Shown: one piece after another, positions 1-7,299 of the stretch
Layout of the letters: the number at the start of each line of letters is the position of its first letter
Numbering within the stretch: the first letter of the stretch is position 1
Assembly (NCBI GenBank): GCA_002305715.1
Contig: DBQD01000066.1
Span: 44,137-54,383 of the forward strand
Direction of reading: 5' to 3'
From: Proteiniphilum sp. UBA1403
Lineage (GTDB): Bacteria; Bacteroidota; Bacteroidia; Bacteroidales; Dysgonomonadaceae
DNA: 10,247 nucleotides
The notes under the pieces: model-generated
What the model was told of the DNA's origin: nothing
The model's input: the letters and a program-made list of their open reading frames with translations, nothing else
Databases searched by the model: none
Position numbers and translations under genes: made by a program

Positions 1-112
1 GTTATATCGTAGTAAGTAGTCACGAATACTGGAATACATTGCATCTAGTTTTAGCATAAATATTTTCTGAAAGATCGTTCCTATAACTTAATATTTTCCA
101 ATACCCCATCCA

Positions 113-712
113 ATGGACAATCAGCATCTACTTCATGCAGTCTATAAGCACCCCCTCTTAACGGAGAAAGATTTACAACAAATATGTGCATTACACAAGC
201 AAGTTTTGTTCCACAAAGGCGATTTTTTTCTACGTAAAGGAGAGACTCCACACAGTTACCTAATTCTACAAAAAGGACTGATGCGTTCGTATGTCTATGA
301 TTATGACGGGAATGAAATTACCACCCATTTCTTTACAGAGCATGATGTGGTGATTGAGGTATTATCACTTTTCAAGCACACGACGTCTGAAGAGTGCATA
401 CAAGCGCTGACCGACTGTCAGTGCTGGGAAATTGATTTTGAAGCTTTCCAGAAACTTTTTCATACCATTCCTGGAATGAGCGAGTGGGGACGAGCCTGGT
501 TTTCGGAAGAGCTAACAGTTTTTAAACAACGATCTGTACAAATGATTACACAACGAGCATCGGAACGTTATTTGAAATTAATCAAAGAGAAGCCAGAGAT
601 AATTCGTCAAGCTCCCCTTAAACAGATTGCAACCTACCTGGGTATCACAGACACCTCATTGAGTAGGATTCGAAAAGAACTATCAAAAGGGAGTTTTCTC
701 GCTGCAAGATAG
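113..712 (+). CDS. Crp/Fnr-family transcriptional regulator
   Basis: A 199-residue DNA-binding regulator. Residues about 25-112 look like a cyclic-nucleotide-binding beta-roll (FFLRKGETPHSYLILQKG, then a run with DGNEITTHFF). Residues about 130-155 resemble the long linker helix, and residues 168-191 form a short helix-turn-helix (LKQIATYLGITDTSLSRIRK). The family normally acts as a dimer that activates or represses nearby promoters. The Arg-Ser pair that contacts cAMP in E. coli CRP is not seen in the corresponding stretch (residues 80-105), and there is no N-terminal cysteine cluster as in FNR. The signal is therefore unknown and is probably neither cAMP nor an Fe-S cluster. The start at 113 gives a full N-terminus. 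No Shine-Dalgarno is visible, as is usual in Bacteroidota. The two VOC genes downstream are possible targets, but only position suggests this. Confidence 0.9.
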   Translation: MDNQHLLHAVYKHPLLTEKDLQQICALHKQVLFHKGDFFLRKGETPHSYLILQKGLMRSYVYDYDGNEITTHFFTEHDVVIEVLSLFKHTTSEECIQALTDCQCWEIDFEAFQKLFHTIPGMSEWGRAWFSEELTVFKQRSVQMITQRASERYLKLIKEKPEIIRQAPLKQIATYLGITDTSLSRIRKELSKGSFLAAR

Positions 713-801
713 TTTACATGGGTTACAAATTGCTTGTCCGCTTTTTTATGATCCAATTGCGTTTCTTGTCATAAGATAAGTTTTCTTTACTGCATCACAT
801 T

Positions 802-809
802 TATATTTG
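802..809 (+). promoter_or_regulatory. Candidate -7 box for the two-domain VOC gene
   Basis: TATATTTG is an exact match to the Bacteroidota -7 consensus TAnnTTTG and lies 31 bases before the start codon at 841. No TTTG-like -33 element stands at the expected 19-21 base distance; only a T-rich stretch (781-784) is nearby. The box implies a leader of about 25 bases and transcription independent of the regulator gene upstream. Confidence 0.45.
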
Positions 810-840
810 CAACATAGATTCATTCTAAATAAATTGTATT

Positions 841-1680
841 ATGGACAAATTGATTTATCCTTGTATCTGGTGTAATGACAATGCCGTTGAAATGGCCGAA
901 AAATATCTCTCTATTTTCCCAGAATCAGCTATTGTAGACGTTAATCCGTGGGTCGTGGTCATTACATGTCACGGTCAGCGTATCATGTTATTGAATGGAG
1001 GAGAAATGTTTCGCCCCAATCCTTCTCTTTCGTTGATGTATCTTACAACAGATGAAAAAGAAACGGAAGAGATTTATTCGAAGTTAATCGACGGAGGCAA
1101 AGATCTAATGCCGCTCGATTCATATCCGTACAGCAGCAAATATGCTTGGGTTGAAGATCGTTATGGTGTATCGTGGCAACTCTATACCGGCAATGAAAGT
1201 GATATCATTCAGCGGATTGTTCCTACGTTGATGTTTGTAGGAGACAAGAATGGAAAAGCGGAAAAGGCCATCGATTTCTATACGACTCTTTTTCCCAATT
1301 CAGAAAAAAGAGGAATCCTCCGTTACTCAGGCTCCGAAGGAGAAACACCAGGAAATGTGCAACATGCGGAGTTTAAAATAAACAACTATCTACTCATGAT
1401 CATGGATAGCTCCTATTCGCATGCATTTGGTTTTACAGAAGGAATGTCGCTAGTGGCAGAATGTCATACACAAGAGGAGGTTGACTATTTATGGGAGAAG
1501 CTCACTGCCGATGGCGGAGAGGAAAGTATGTGCGGATGGCTGCGGGATAAATATGGCGTGAGTTGGCAAATTACCCCGGTAGTCATGAAAGATCTATTGC
1601 AAAAATCACCCCGTGTGATGGAGGTTATGATGTCAATGCGTAAGTTGGATATTCAGAAACTGCAAGAGGCAGCTGAGTGA
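841..1680 (+). CDS. VOC family protein with two fused PhnB-like domains
   Basis: A 279-residue protein made of two tandem glyoxalase-fold units of the PhnB-like type (often misnamed 3-demethylubiquinone-9 3-methyltransferase in databases). Domain 1 spans about residues 3-116 and ends with DRYGVSWQL (106-114). Domain 2 spans about 126-245 and ends with DKYGVSWQI (236-244). Both open with the family's pattern of a short strand, an acidic or small-residue helix and a Tyr/Phe before FP (YLSIFP at 22-27, FYTTLFP at 146-152). A C-terminal tail (246-279) is helical and charged. No signal peptide is present, so it is cytoplasmic. The fold supports many reactions (isomerases, lyases, resistance proteins), and the substrate cannot be read from the sequence. 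It lies 128 bp after the Crp-like gene and 101 bp before a second PhnB-like gene. Confidence 0.85.
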   Translation: MDKLIYPCIWCNDNAVEMAEKYLSIFPESAIVDVNPWVVVITCHGQRIMLLNGGEMFRPNPSLSLMYLTTDEKETEEIYSKLIDGGKDLMPLDSYPYSSKYAWVEDRYGVSWQLYTGNESDIIQRIVPTLMFVGDKNGKAEKAIDFYTTLFPNSEKRGILRYSGSEGETPGNVQHAEFKINNYLLMIMDSSYSHAFGFTEGMSLVAECHTQEEVDYLWEKLTADGGEESMCGWLRDKYGVSWQITPVVMKDLLQKSPRVMEVMMSMRKLDIQKLQEAAE

Positions 1681-1781
1681 CCGAAAGGAATCGAAATAAT
1701 TCAATAACAATAAACCTATTAAATCATGTAGCTTTTTTTATTCTTTACAATTACTTAATCATTTAAAAACACATACACATT

Positions 1782-2210
1782 ATGGCAAAATTAAATCCCT
1801 ACCTCAACTTTGATGGTACCTGCGAAGAAGCTTTCAATTTTTATAAATCGGTATTCGGAGGTGAGTTTAGTTATTTTTCTAAGATGGGTGACTTTCCAAT
1901 GGAGGGCGCAGAGATTAGTGAAGCAGACCATAACTTGGTAATGCATGTGAGTCTGCCAATTGGCAACGATATTCTGATGGGATCTGATGTCTCACATGAA
2001 TGGAAATCCTATTTCAAGGTAGGCACCAACAATTACATCAGCATCACGCCCGACAGTCGTGAGGAGGCTGACCGGCTTTTCAATGAGCTCTCTGTTGGAG
2101 GAGATATTGAAATGGCCATGGAGGAAATGTTTTGGGGCGATTATTTCGGAAGTTTCAAGGATCGTTATGGTATTTGCTGGATGATTAATTTTCCCTTAAC
2201 ACAACCTTAA
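1782..2210 (+). CDS. PhnB-like single-domain VOC protein
   Basis: A 142-residue cytoplasmic protein covering one complete PhnB-like glyoxalase-fold domain. Recognisable parts are the opening NPYLNFDGTCEEAFNFYKSV (residues 5-24), a central IGNDILMGSD strand (60-69), and the C-terminal signature with WGDYFGSFKDRYG and CWMINF (118-137), which closely follows E. coli PhnB (INPYLMFSGNC at the start, FGVPWMIN at the end). E. coli phnB sits in the phosphonate operon but has no proven catalytic role there. No phosphonate genes are visible here, so phnB is not used as a name. The gene follows the two-domain VOC gene by 101 bp, giving three related domains in a row. It is convergent with the PQQ dehydrogenase gene, with a terminator between them. 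The start at 1782 fits the family N-terminus. Confidence 0.87.
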   Translation: MAKLNPYLNFDGTCEEAFNFYKSVFGGEFSYFSKMGDFPMEGAEISEADHNLVMHVSLPIGNDILMGSDVSHEWKSYFKVGTNNYISITPDSREEADRLFNELSVGGDIEMAMEEMFWGDYFGSFKDRYGICWMINFPLTQP

Positions 2211-2248
2211 TCTCAGATTTATACCACTTCATAAGTTGTATAAAAAGA

Positions 2249-2292
2249 AAGCCCGGCAATCGAGAGGTGATGAAACCACGGTTGTCGGGCTT
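2249..2292 (-). terminator. Stem-loop terminator between convergent genes
   Basis: Arms 2249-2261 and 2280-2292 pair over 13 bp (AAGCCCGGCAATC with GGTTGTCGGGCTT, two G-U pairs) around an 18-base loop. Read on the minus strand, the stem is followed at once by TTTCTTTTTAT (down to about 2240), a good U-tract for the dehydrogenase gene that ends at 2311. Read on the plus strand, only a weak T-rich stretch follows, so it probably stops the VOC gene less efficiently. Confidence 0.85.
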
Positions 2293-2310
2293 GTATTATT
2301 TACAAGGAGT

Positions 2311-3543
2311 TTATTTTTTCGAAATGCGATAGAGACGACCCTCGTCGGTCACAGCATAGAGTGCTCCATCCTTACCATCGGCTACATCTCGAAAGCGTTG
2401 ATCTTCATCAACCAATAAACGTTCTTCACCTACTACCTTACCATCCTTAATAATAAGTCGTGCAATGTGCCTGCTGCTTAATCCCCCAACAAAAAGGTTG
2501 TTTTCCCATTCGGGGATTTCATTTGCACTATAGAATGCCATACCGCTAGGCGACTGCACAGGGTCCCAGTAATAAACCGGTTGCTCCATACCCTCTTTAT
2601 GGGTGATACCCTCGCCAACTTTATTGCCGTTATATTCAATGCCATACGTAATGGTAGGCCATCCATAGTTCCTTCCAGGTTGAATGAGGTTGATTTCATC
2701 ACCACCACGCGGTCCCATTTCGCTTAACCAAAGTTCTCCGGTTACAGGATGGATATCAAGTCCTTGGGGGTTACGATGTCCGTAGCTGTAAATTTCTGGT
2801 AGCGCCTCAGAAGTGTGTGCGAATGGATTGTCTGCTACAGGCTTACCATCCTGGGTAATATGAACCACTTTCCCATGAGCTGTGCGCAGGTTTTGTGCAT
2901 TATGACGAGTGGCAAGATCAGATCTTTCTCCGGTAGATACAAAGAGATTACCTTTATTGTCGAATACTAACCTACTGCCAAAATGCATGCTATTGTCGAA
3001 ATAGGGAATGGCGCGATAAATAACCTTGAAGTTTTCAATGAATTTCTCGTCGTCCGACAATCTTCCTTTTCCAACAGCTGTGAGTGAACCCTGCGGCGTA
3101 CGTTCGGCGAATGTGAAAAAAAGCATCCTACTATTGTTGAAATCGGGAGCAGGAGCTACATCCAGCAATCCACCCTGACGCCTGTTGTCTACCTCCGGGA
3201 ATCCTGTAATCTTTTCGCTCACCAGACCATCGGTCGTGGCTAATCGTAGTGTGCCATCCTTTTCTGTAATTACCAAACGCCCGTCTGGTAGCGGAGTAAC
3301 AGCCCATGGACTTGAGAGATTGTTTGCAATGATTGTTACGTTATAGGGAGTTGTTGTCTTAACCCCTGCTACACGTGTTTGCCCTTCAAAAGCAGGTTTG
3401 TAATTGGTATTGGGCTGTTGTGTCTCTACCGGTGGTAGAAGTTCATCAGAGGGATTTTGTGCGTTTGCCTTCTTCTCGTCGCAAGAGGAGGAGAGGAGAA
3501 GGTATGATAAAAGTAGTAGAGCTGTGATTTGTAAATGCTTCAT
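2311..3543 (-). CDS. PQQ-dependent glucose/sorbosone dehydrogenase-family lipoprotein
   Basis: A 410-residue exported six-bladed beta-propeller of the GSDH family (soluble glucose dehydrogenase / aldose sugar dehydrogenase YliI type), which oxidises aldose sugars to lactones with pyrroloquinoline quinone. Residues 1-20 form a lipoprotein signal peptide ending LLSSS before Cys21. The following DEKK is acidic then basic, loosely like the surface-export signals of Bacteroidota lipoproteins. Family motifs are SPWAVTPLPDGRLVITEKDG (78-97), HFGSRLVFD (187-195, with the probable catalytic His187), YGHRNPQG (254-261), EMGPRGGDEIN (275-285), GRNYGWP (290-296) and RFRDV (383-387), whose two arginines match the PQQ-contacting pair of soluble glucose dehydrogenase. 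I chose the start at 3543 because it puts the signal peptide directly at the N-terminus; an in-frame ATG at 3573 would add ten residues. PQQ dependence is inferred from the family; several members have no confirmed activity. Confidence 0.88.
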   Translation of the reverse strand: MKHLQITALLLLSYLLLSSSCDEKKANAQNPSDELLPPVETQQPNTNYKPAFEGQTRVAGVKTTTPYNVTIIANNLSSPWAVTPLPDGRLVITEKDGTLRLATTDGLVSEKITGFPEVDNRRQGGLLDVAPAPDFNNSRMLFFTFAERTPQGSLTAVGKGRLSDDEKFIENFKVIYRAIPYFDNSMHFGSRLVFDNKGNLFVSTGERSDLATRHNAQNLRTAHGKVVHITQDGKPVADNPFAHTSEALPEIYSYGHRNPQGLDIHPVTGELWLSEMGPRGGDEINLIQPGRNYGWPTITYGIEYNGNKVGEGITHKEGMEQPVYYWDPVQSPSGMAFYSANEIPEWENNLFVGGLSSRHIARLIIKDGKVVGEERLLVDEDQRFRDVADGKDGALYAVTDEGRLYRISKK

Positions 3544-3779
3544 AGATTTTTTATTTAGAAAATTTGAATTCATTTTTATCTACAACAACTTCTCAAGTGC
3601 AATTGTTTTGACAGTTGATGTTATAGGATAGTCCATCCATCTAAATCACATTATAGGGTTTGATTGTGGATATTATATCTTCTATCACATATAGAGAAAG
3701 CAATTTAAATTATACATGGCATGCATCATCCTTGTATATTCCTTATGTTTCGCTTATGTAAACTTAAAGAGGATATATG
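3544..3779. other. Non-coding AT-rich region upstream of the dehydrogenase gene
   Basis: I find no believable gene in these 236 bases. The short reading frame running on the plus strand here only mirrors the signal-peptide region of the dehydrogenase. The stretch should contain the minus-strand promoter of that gene, but no exact TAnnTTTG box is present. A TATAAT-like string (minus strand, about 3657-3652) and a 10-bp palindrome AATTTAAATT (3702-3711) are visible and may be chance. Confidence 0.5.
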
Positions 3780-3845
3780 GATGGAATGAAGAGGGAATAA
3801 AGATGGAATGAAGATGGAATGAGGAAGGGGTGAGGAAGGGGTGAG
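3780..3845. repeat. Six-unit 11-bp tandem repeat (minisatellite)
   Basis: Six end-to-end 11-base units: 3780-3790 GATGGAATGAA, 3791-3801 GAGGGAATAAA, 3802-3812 GATGGAATGAA, 3813-3823 GATGGAATGAG, then 3824-3834 and 3835-3845, both GAAGGGGTGAG. The two last units are identical, and units 1 and 3 are identical, which suggests duplication by slippage. The plus strand is almost all purine with periodic T. A shortened seventh copy may follow (GGGTGA). It lies between the terminator of the tricorn-type protease gene and the start of the dehydrogenase gene, outside any coding sequence. Confidence 0.9.
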
Positions 3846-3874
3846 GGTGAAAACAGGATGCTACAGAGTGAAAC

Positions 3875-3911
3875 AAAAAAAGAGCCGTCTCACCTTTAAC
3901 AATGAGACGGC
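3875..3911 (-). terminator. Rho-independent terminator of the tricorn-type protease gene
   Basis: Arms 3884-3892 (GCCGTCTCA) and 3903-3911 (TGAGACGGC) form a perfect 9-bp GC-rich stem with a 10-base loop. On the minus strand the stem is followed by CTC and then seven T residues (complement of the A run 3875-3881). It begins 35 bases after the stop codon of the protease gene. This is a classic intrinsic terminator and separates that transcript from the dehydrogenase gene. Confidence 0.93.
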
Positions 3912-3945
3912 CTTAATTCTATTTAGTTGATAGGTAAAGGATTTG

Positions 3946-6900
3946 TTAAATATCTTTTTCAATCCATTTCGATCTATCTGGAGGTGCTGGAGCAACAATC
4001 TTTTTGGGAGGATTTTGCTGTAATTCCTCTAGCAGTACTTCCACCGCTTTTTCAAGAGATGGGTCGTTGCCTTTTGCCAGTTCGTCGGGACGATCCACAA
4101 CTTCAATATCGGGATAAACGCCAATTCCTTCAATAATCCATTCTCCCTCTTCGTTGTAGATCCCGAAACGAGGAACAGAGATGTAACCACCATCTACAAG
4201 TCGAGCATTGCCTGAAATACCTACAAGGCCGCCCCACGTGCGGGTGCCAATAAGTTTACCTTCTCCGGTTTTGCGGAAGAAGTAGGGGAAAGCATCTCCG
4301 CCTGACGAGGAGTATCCGTTGATAAGCATTGCCTTGGGGCCGTCGTGTGTGATACCGGGTGACTTCATAGGCTGTGGTAGACCATTGCGGTGCCAGTACA
4401 CTAGCGTACGACGGTTGAGTAGGTCGATCATTCTATCCGGAATATAACCACCGCCATTAAAACGGTCGTCGATGATCAGCGCATCTTTATCGTTATAGGC
4501 TAACATACCTTTAAAGAGTTCTCTATTTCCTTCGATGGAGGTATTGGGAACATGAATGTATCCAACACGGCCACCGGATAGTTTATCGGCCAGCTCACGG
4601 CGACTTCTAACCCAATCGAGATACCTGAGTTCGGTTTCACTAGTAATAGTTTTCACCATGTATTTTTTAGCTCCCGTTGTGGAAGGTTCACTATTGACGG
4701 TAAGTTCCACAAAACGGTTGCCGAGGTTTTCTAACAATTCATACGGATTCTGTGCCGTTGTGAGATCCTGTCCGTTGATGCTAAGTATGTAGTCTCCCTC
4801 TTTTACTTGAATGCCACTTTCGGTGAGAGGTGAACGTCGACTTTCGTTCCAATTCTCTCCTGCATATATCTTCCGAATGCGATATCGTTTGGCAACAAGA
4901 TCGGCTTCCAAATCGGCACCCAATAAACCTCCTTCAATACGGTTTACACGATTGATATCGCCCCAGTCCACATACGCGTGACCGGTATTGGTTTCACTAA
5001 CCACCTCGTTGAGGATGTAGTCGAGGTCGAACCGACTGGGCACATAGGGTAGAAGTTCACCATAGTTCTTTTGGATGGCATCCCAGTCTACTCCATGCAG
5101 GTTGTTAACGTAGAAGTAATCGCGGAAAATGCGGAATGCATCGGCATAAATCTGTTTCCACTCTGAACGGGGATTGATCTTCATGGTTAAATTAGAGAGG
5201 TCGATCTTGTTGTCTCCGGTTTTCTGACCCGGATTTATTTTGGCCACAGCATAATCCCTTCCTGTTCGGTAGATTAACGATTTGCCATTTGCTGATAGGA
5301 TTCCATAACCAACACCACTGAGAATTTCTTCACTTTTTTCTTCATTGATGTTGTAGCGCATGATTCTGTTTCCGGATGTATAAAGGAGTCCCTCTTCTGT
5401 TGTACCGATGATTTGGTAGTTACCCGCCGGCATGGGAAGCGCTTCAATACGATCTACAATGTTGTCAAAGTCAATCGTTACCTTCGAAGCAGATTGGGCA
5501 TCGGTGTTCTTACTCTCTATGTTTTTACCCTCCATTTTTTCTTTCACCGCTCTGTCCGAAACATTGCTTGTTGCCTCGCCAGAGGGTTCCACATCGTTCT
5601 TATAAGGTTTGAGAGTGGTACCGTCGTTACGCAATGGAATGGCATATATGCGGGTGGAGTTGTTGTATAAGTAATCGAATTCAAAACTGCTGAATGTGAG
5701 ATTGAAATCGCGATCGGAAAGGAAGAAAATATAATTTCCGTCTCGACTGAACACCGGACTTCCGTCGGAGAAAGAAGCATCGGTTAATTGCTGTTTCTTA
5801 CCGGTCGACAGTTGATAAACCCATAGTGCCGACTGATAATTAGGGGCCGGTTTACTATAAACCACCCAGTCGCCATCATATGAAAATGAGTAATCTCTAA
5901 TCTCATCGCTGGTAGCTTCATCTATAACGGTCTGTTTACCGGAAGTAGCGTCCACGAGCCAAAGTTTCAGGGTGCGATCACTATAGATAAGGTGTGTACT
6001 GCGAGGCGACCATTCAGGGGCATATTTCCAAGCCGCTGAACCATTTGTTATTTGTTTTGGCTTGGCACCCTCTCTATTCTCGAGGAAGTAAAGCTCATAT
6101 TCACCGGTTGCATCGGAATAAAAAGCAATCTGTTTTCCATCGGGTGACCAACTGGGGAAGAGTTCCCGCACGCCCTGTGTGTTGGTGAGGTTGATTATTT
6201 CCCCTTTTTCTGTAGGTAAAGAGAAAATATCGCCACGCGCTTCAAATAATGCTCTTTTTCCGGAGGGCGACAGGCTGAAGCTGCCCACATAATTAGACAC
6301 ATTCCGGTAGTAAGGCTGCAAGTTGGGATTGTCGTAATTTATGGAGACCGTAATTTTCTCCGATTTATTTGTCGAAAGATCCAGTACATAAAGGTAACCA
6401 CCATTTTCGTACACTAGCTTTCCATTATCGCCCGAAGGCCACATTACATCGAATGTTTCGTGATGTGTTATTTGCTCGTTTTTGCCGGTAGTGGTATTGT
6501 AGCGCCAGATATTGAGACGGGTATCCTGGTCGGAAGCATAGAAGATGTTATCGCCGTGCCATACAGGCCATTGGTCCGAACCACTCCATTGGGTAATCTG
6601 TTGAGCCTTGATATTTTGTAGGTCGTAGCTCCACAATTCGGTGGCACGTCCTCCCTTGTATCTCTTCCAAGTACGGAACTCGCGATCTACCGGTGTGAAG
6701 CAGAGTTTAGACCCGTCGGGAGAGTAGGTTGCAAAACCACCGTTAACTATAGGAAGCGACTCTTCGAGTCCCCCTTCTAGGGCGATTGTAAAGTAGCGGC
6801 CATTTCGATCTCCGAATGCACTGCGGTTAGCCCTAAAAAGGATACACTTACTGTCGGGTGTCCAGTCGAGCACCACATGGTCGAATCCACCTCGGGGAGG

Positions 6901-7230
6901 CATTTCTCCTATGGAGTTGTAGAATGTAAGCTGACGGGCTGTTCCCCCTTGTGAGGGCATTACCCAAATCTGACGGCTTCCGGAATATTCTGCCGAGAAG
7001 GCAATCCACTTGCCATCGGGAGAGATCTTGGGAAACAATTCGTTTCCGGGATGAGAAGTGAGACGCCGGGCGTTTCCGCCAACGGCGTCCACTGTCCATA
7101 TGTCGCCTGCATATACAAAAGCGACTAAATTTCCATTGATATCAGGATAACGCAGCATTCGCGCGTCATCGATTGCAAAAGCCTGTAATACAAAGAGGCT
7201 TGTCAGGATTAGTGAAGTGATTTTTTGCAT
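3946..7230 (-). CDS. Secreted tricorn-type S41 protease (beta-propeller, PDZ, catalytic domain)
   Basis: A 1094-residue peptidase, about the size of archaeal tricorn, which trims short peptides. Residues 1-19 form a signal peptide (MQKITSLILTSLFVLQAFA), so it acts in the periplasm or outside the cell rather than in the cytosol. Residues about 25-540 carry WD40/PD40-like propeller repeats (ISPDGKWIAFSA at 69-80, SWSPDGKQIAFYSD at 360-373). A charged low-complexity linker follows (545-585), then a second beta-rich part (590-680), a helical S41 N-terminal part (690-760) with His751 in TNTGHAYVDW, a PDZ domain (about 765-850, EGDYILSINGQ), and the catalytic core. Ser976 in NGYSSSGGD and Glu1034 in IIEGIGVYPD are 58 residues apart, the same as Ser965 and Glu1023 of Thermoplasma tricorn. 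It appears intact and active. The alcohol dehydrogenase gene lies 69 bp upstream on the same strand, but a separate promoter is likely. Confidence 0.94.
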   Translation of the reverse strand: MQKITSLILTSLFVLQAFAIDDARMLRYPDINGNLVAFVYAGDIWTVDAVGGNARRLTSHPGNELFPKISPDGKWIAFSAEYSGSRQIWVMPSQGGTARQLTFYNSIGEMPPRGGFDHVVLDWTPDSKCILFRANRSAFGDRNGRYFTIALEGGLEESLPIVNGGFATYSPDGSKLCFTPVDREFRTWKRYKGGRATELWSYDLQNIKAQQITQWSGSDQWPVWHGDNIFYASDQDTRLNIWRYNTTTGKNEQITHHETFDVMWPSGDNGKLVYENGGYLYVLDLSTNKSEKITVSINYDNPNLQPYYRNVSNYVGSFSLSPSGKRALFEARGDIFSLPTEKGEIINLTNTQGVRELFPSWSPDGKQIAFYSDATGEYELYFLENREGAKPKQITNGSAAWKYAPEWSPRSTHLIYSDRTLKLWLVDATSGKQTVIDEATSDEIRDYSFSYDGDWVVYSKPAPNYQSALWVYQLSTGKKQQLTDASFSDGSPVFSRDGNYIFFLSDRDFNLTFSSFEFDYLYNNSTRIYAIPLRNDGTTLKPYKNDVEPSGEATSNVSDRAVKEKMEGKNIESKNTDAQSASKVTIDFDNIVDRIEALPMPAGNYQIIGTTEEGLLYTSGNRIMRYNINEEKSEEILSGVGYGILSANGKSLIYRTGRDYAVAKINPGQKTGDNKIDLSNLTMKINPRSEWKQIYADAFRIFRDYFYVNNLHGVDWDAIQKNYGELLPYVPSRFDLDYILNEVVSETNTGHAYVDWGDINRVNRIEGGLLGADLEADLVAKRYRIRKIYAGENWNESRRSPLTESGIQVKEGDYILSINGQDLTTAQNPYELLENLGNRFVELTVNSEPSTTGAKKYMVKTITSETELRYLDWVRSRRELADKLSGGRVGYIHVPNTSIEGNRELFKGMLAYNDKDALIIDDRFNGGGYIPDRMIDLLNRRTLVYWHRNGLPQPMKSPGITHDGPKAMLINGYSSSGGDAFPYFFRKTGEGKLIGTRTWGGLVGISGNARLVDGGYISVPRFGIYNEEGEWIIEGIGVYPDIEVVDRPDELAKGNDPSLEKAVEVLLEELQQNPPKKIVAPAPPDRSKWIEKDI

Positions 7231-7249
7231 TTTTGGGATATTAAAAAAC

Positions 7250-7280
7250 CAAATTTACAAAAACTTTTCCTCACTCCATA
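7250..7280 (-). promoter_or_regulatory. Candidate Bacteroidota promoter for the tricorn-type protease gene
   Basis: On the minus strand, TAAATTTG (7257-7250) matches the -7 consensus TAnnTTTG exactly. TATG (7280-7277) stands 19 bases upstream, where TTTG is expected at -33. The predicted start of transcription is near 7243, giving a short leader of about 13 bases. The promoter would let the protease be transcribed without the alcohol dehydrogenase gene. No convincing terminator lies in the 69-bp gap, so read-through is also possible. Confidence 0.5.
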
Positions 7281-7299
7281 AGCCAGTTTGTAGGATTTT

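Noticed and set aside
46..53. TAGTTTTA as a -7 box for the Crp-like gene
   Set aside because: The last base does not match the consensus and no -33 element lies 19-21 bases upstream, so it is too weak to list as a promoter.
1729..1736. TAGCTTTT as a -7 box, or the T run as a terminator, between the two VOC genes
   Set aside because: The box lacks the final G and any -33 partner, and no stem of useful length precedes the T run, so neither reading is supported.
2236..2418. Short plus-strand frame across the terminator after the single-domain VOC gene
   Set aside because: It begins inside the stem-loop region and then runs antisense to the dehydrogenase 3' end; its product has no family features.
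3780..3845. CRISPR-like array
   Set aside because: The 11-base units abut directly with no unique spacers, so this is a plain tandem repeat.
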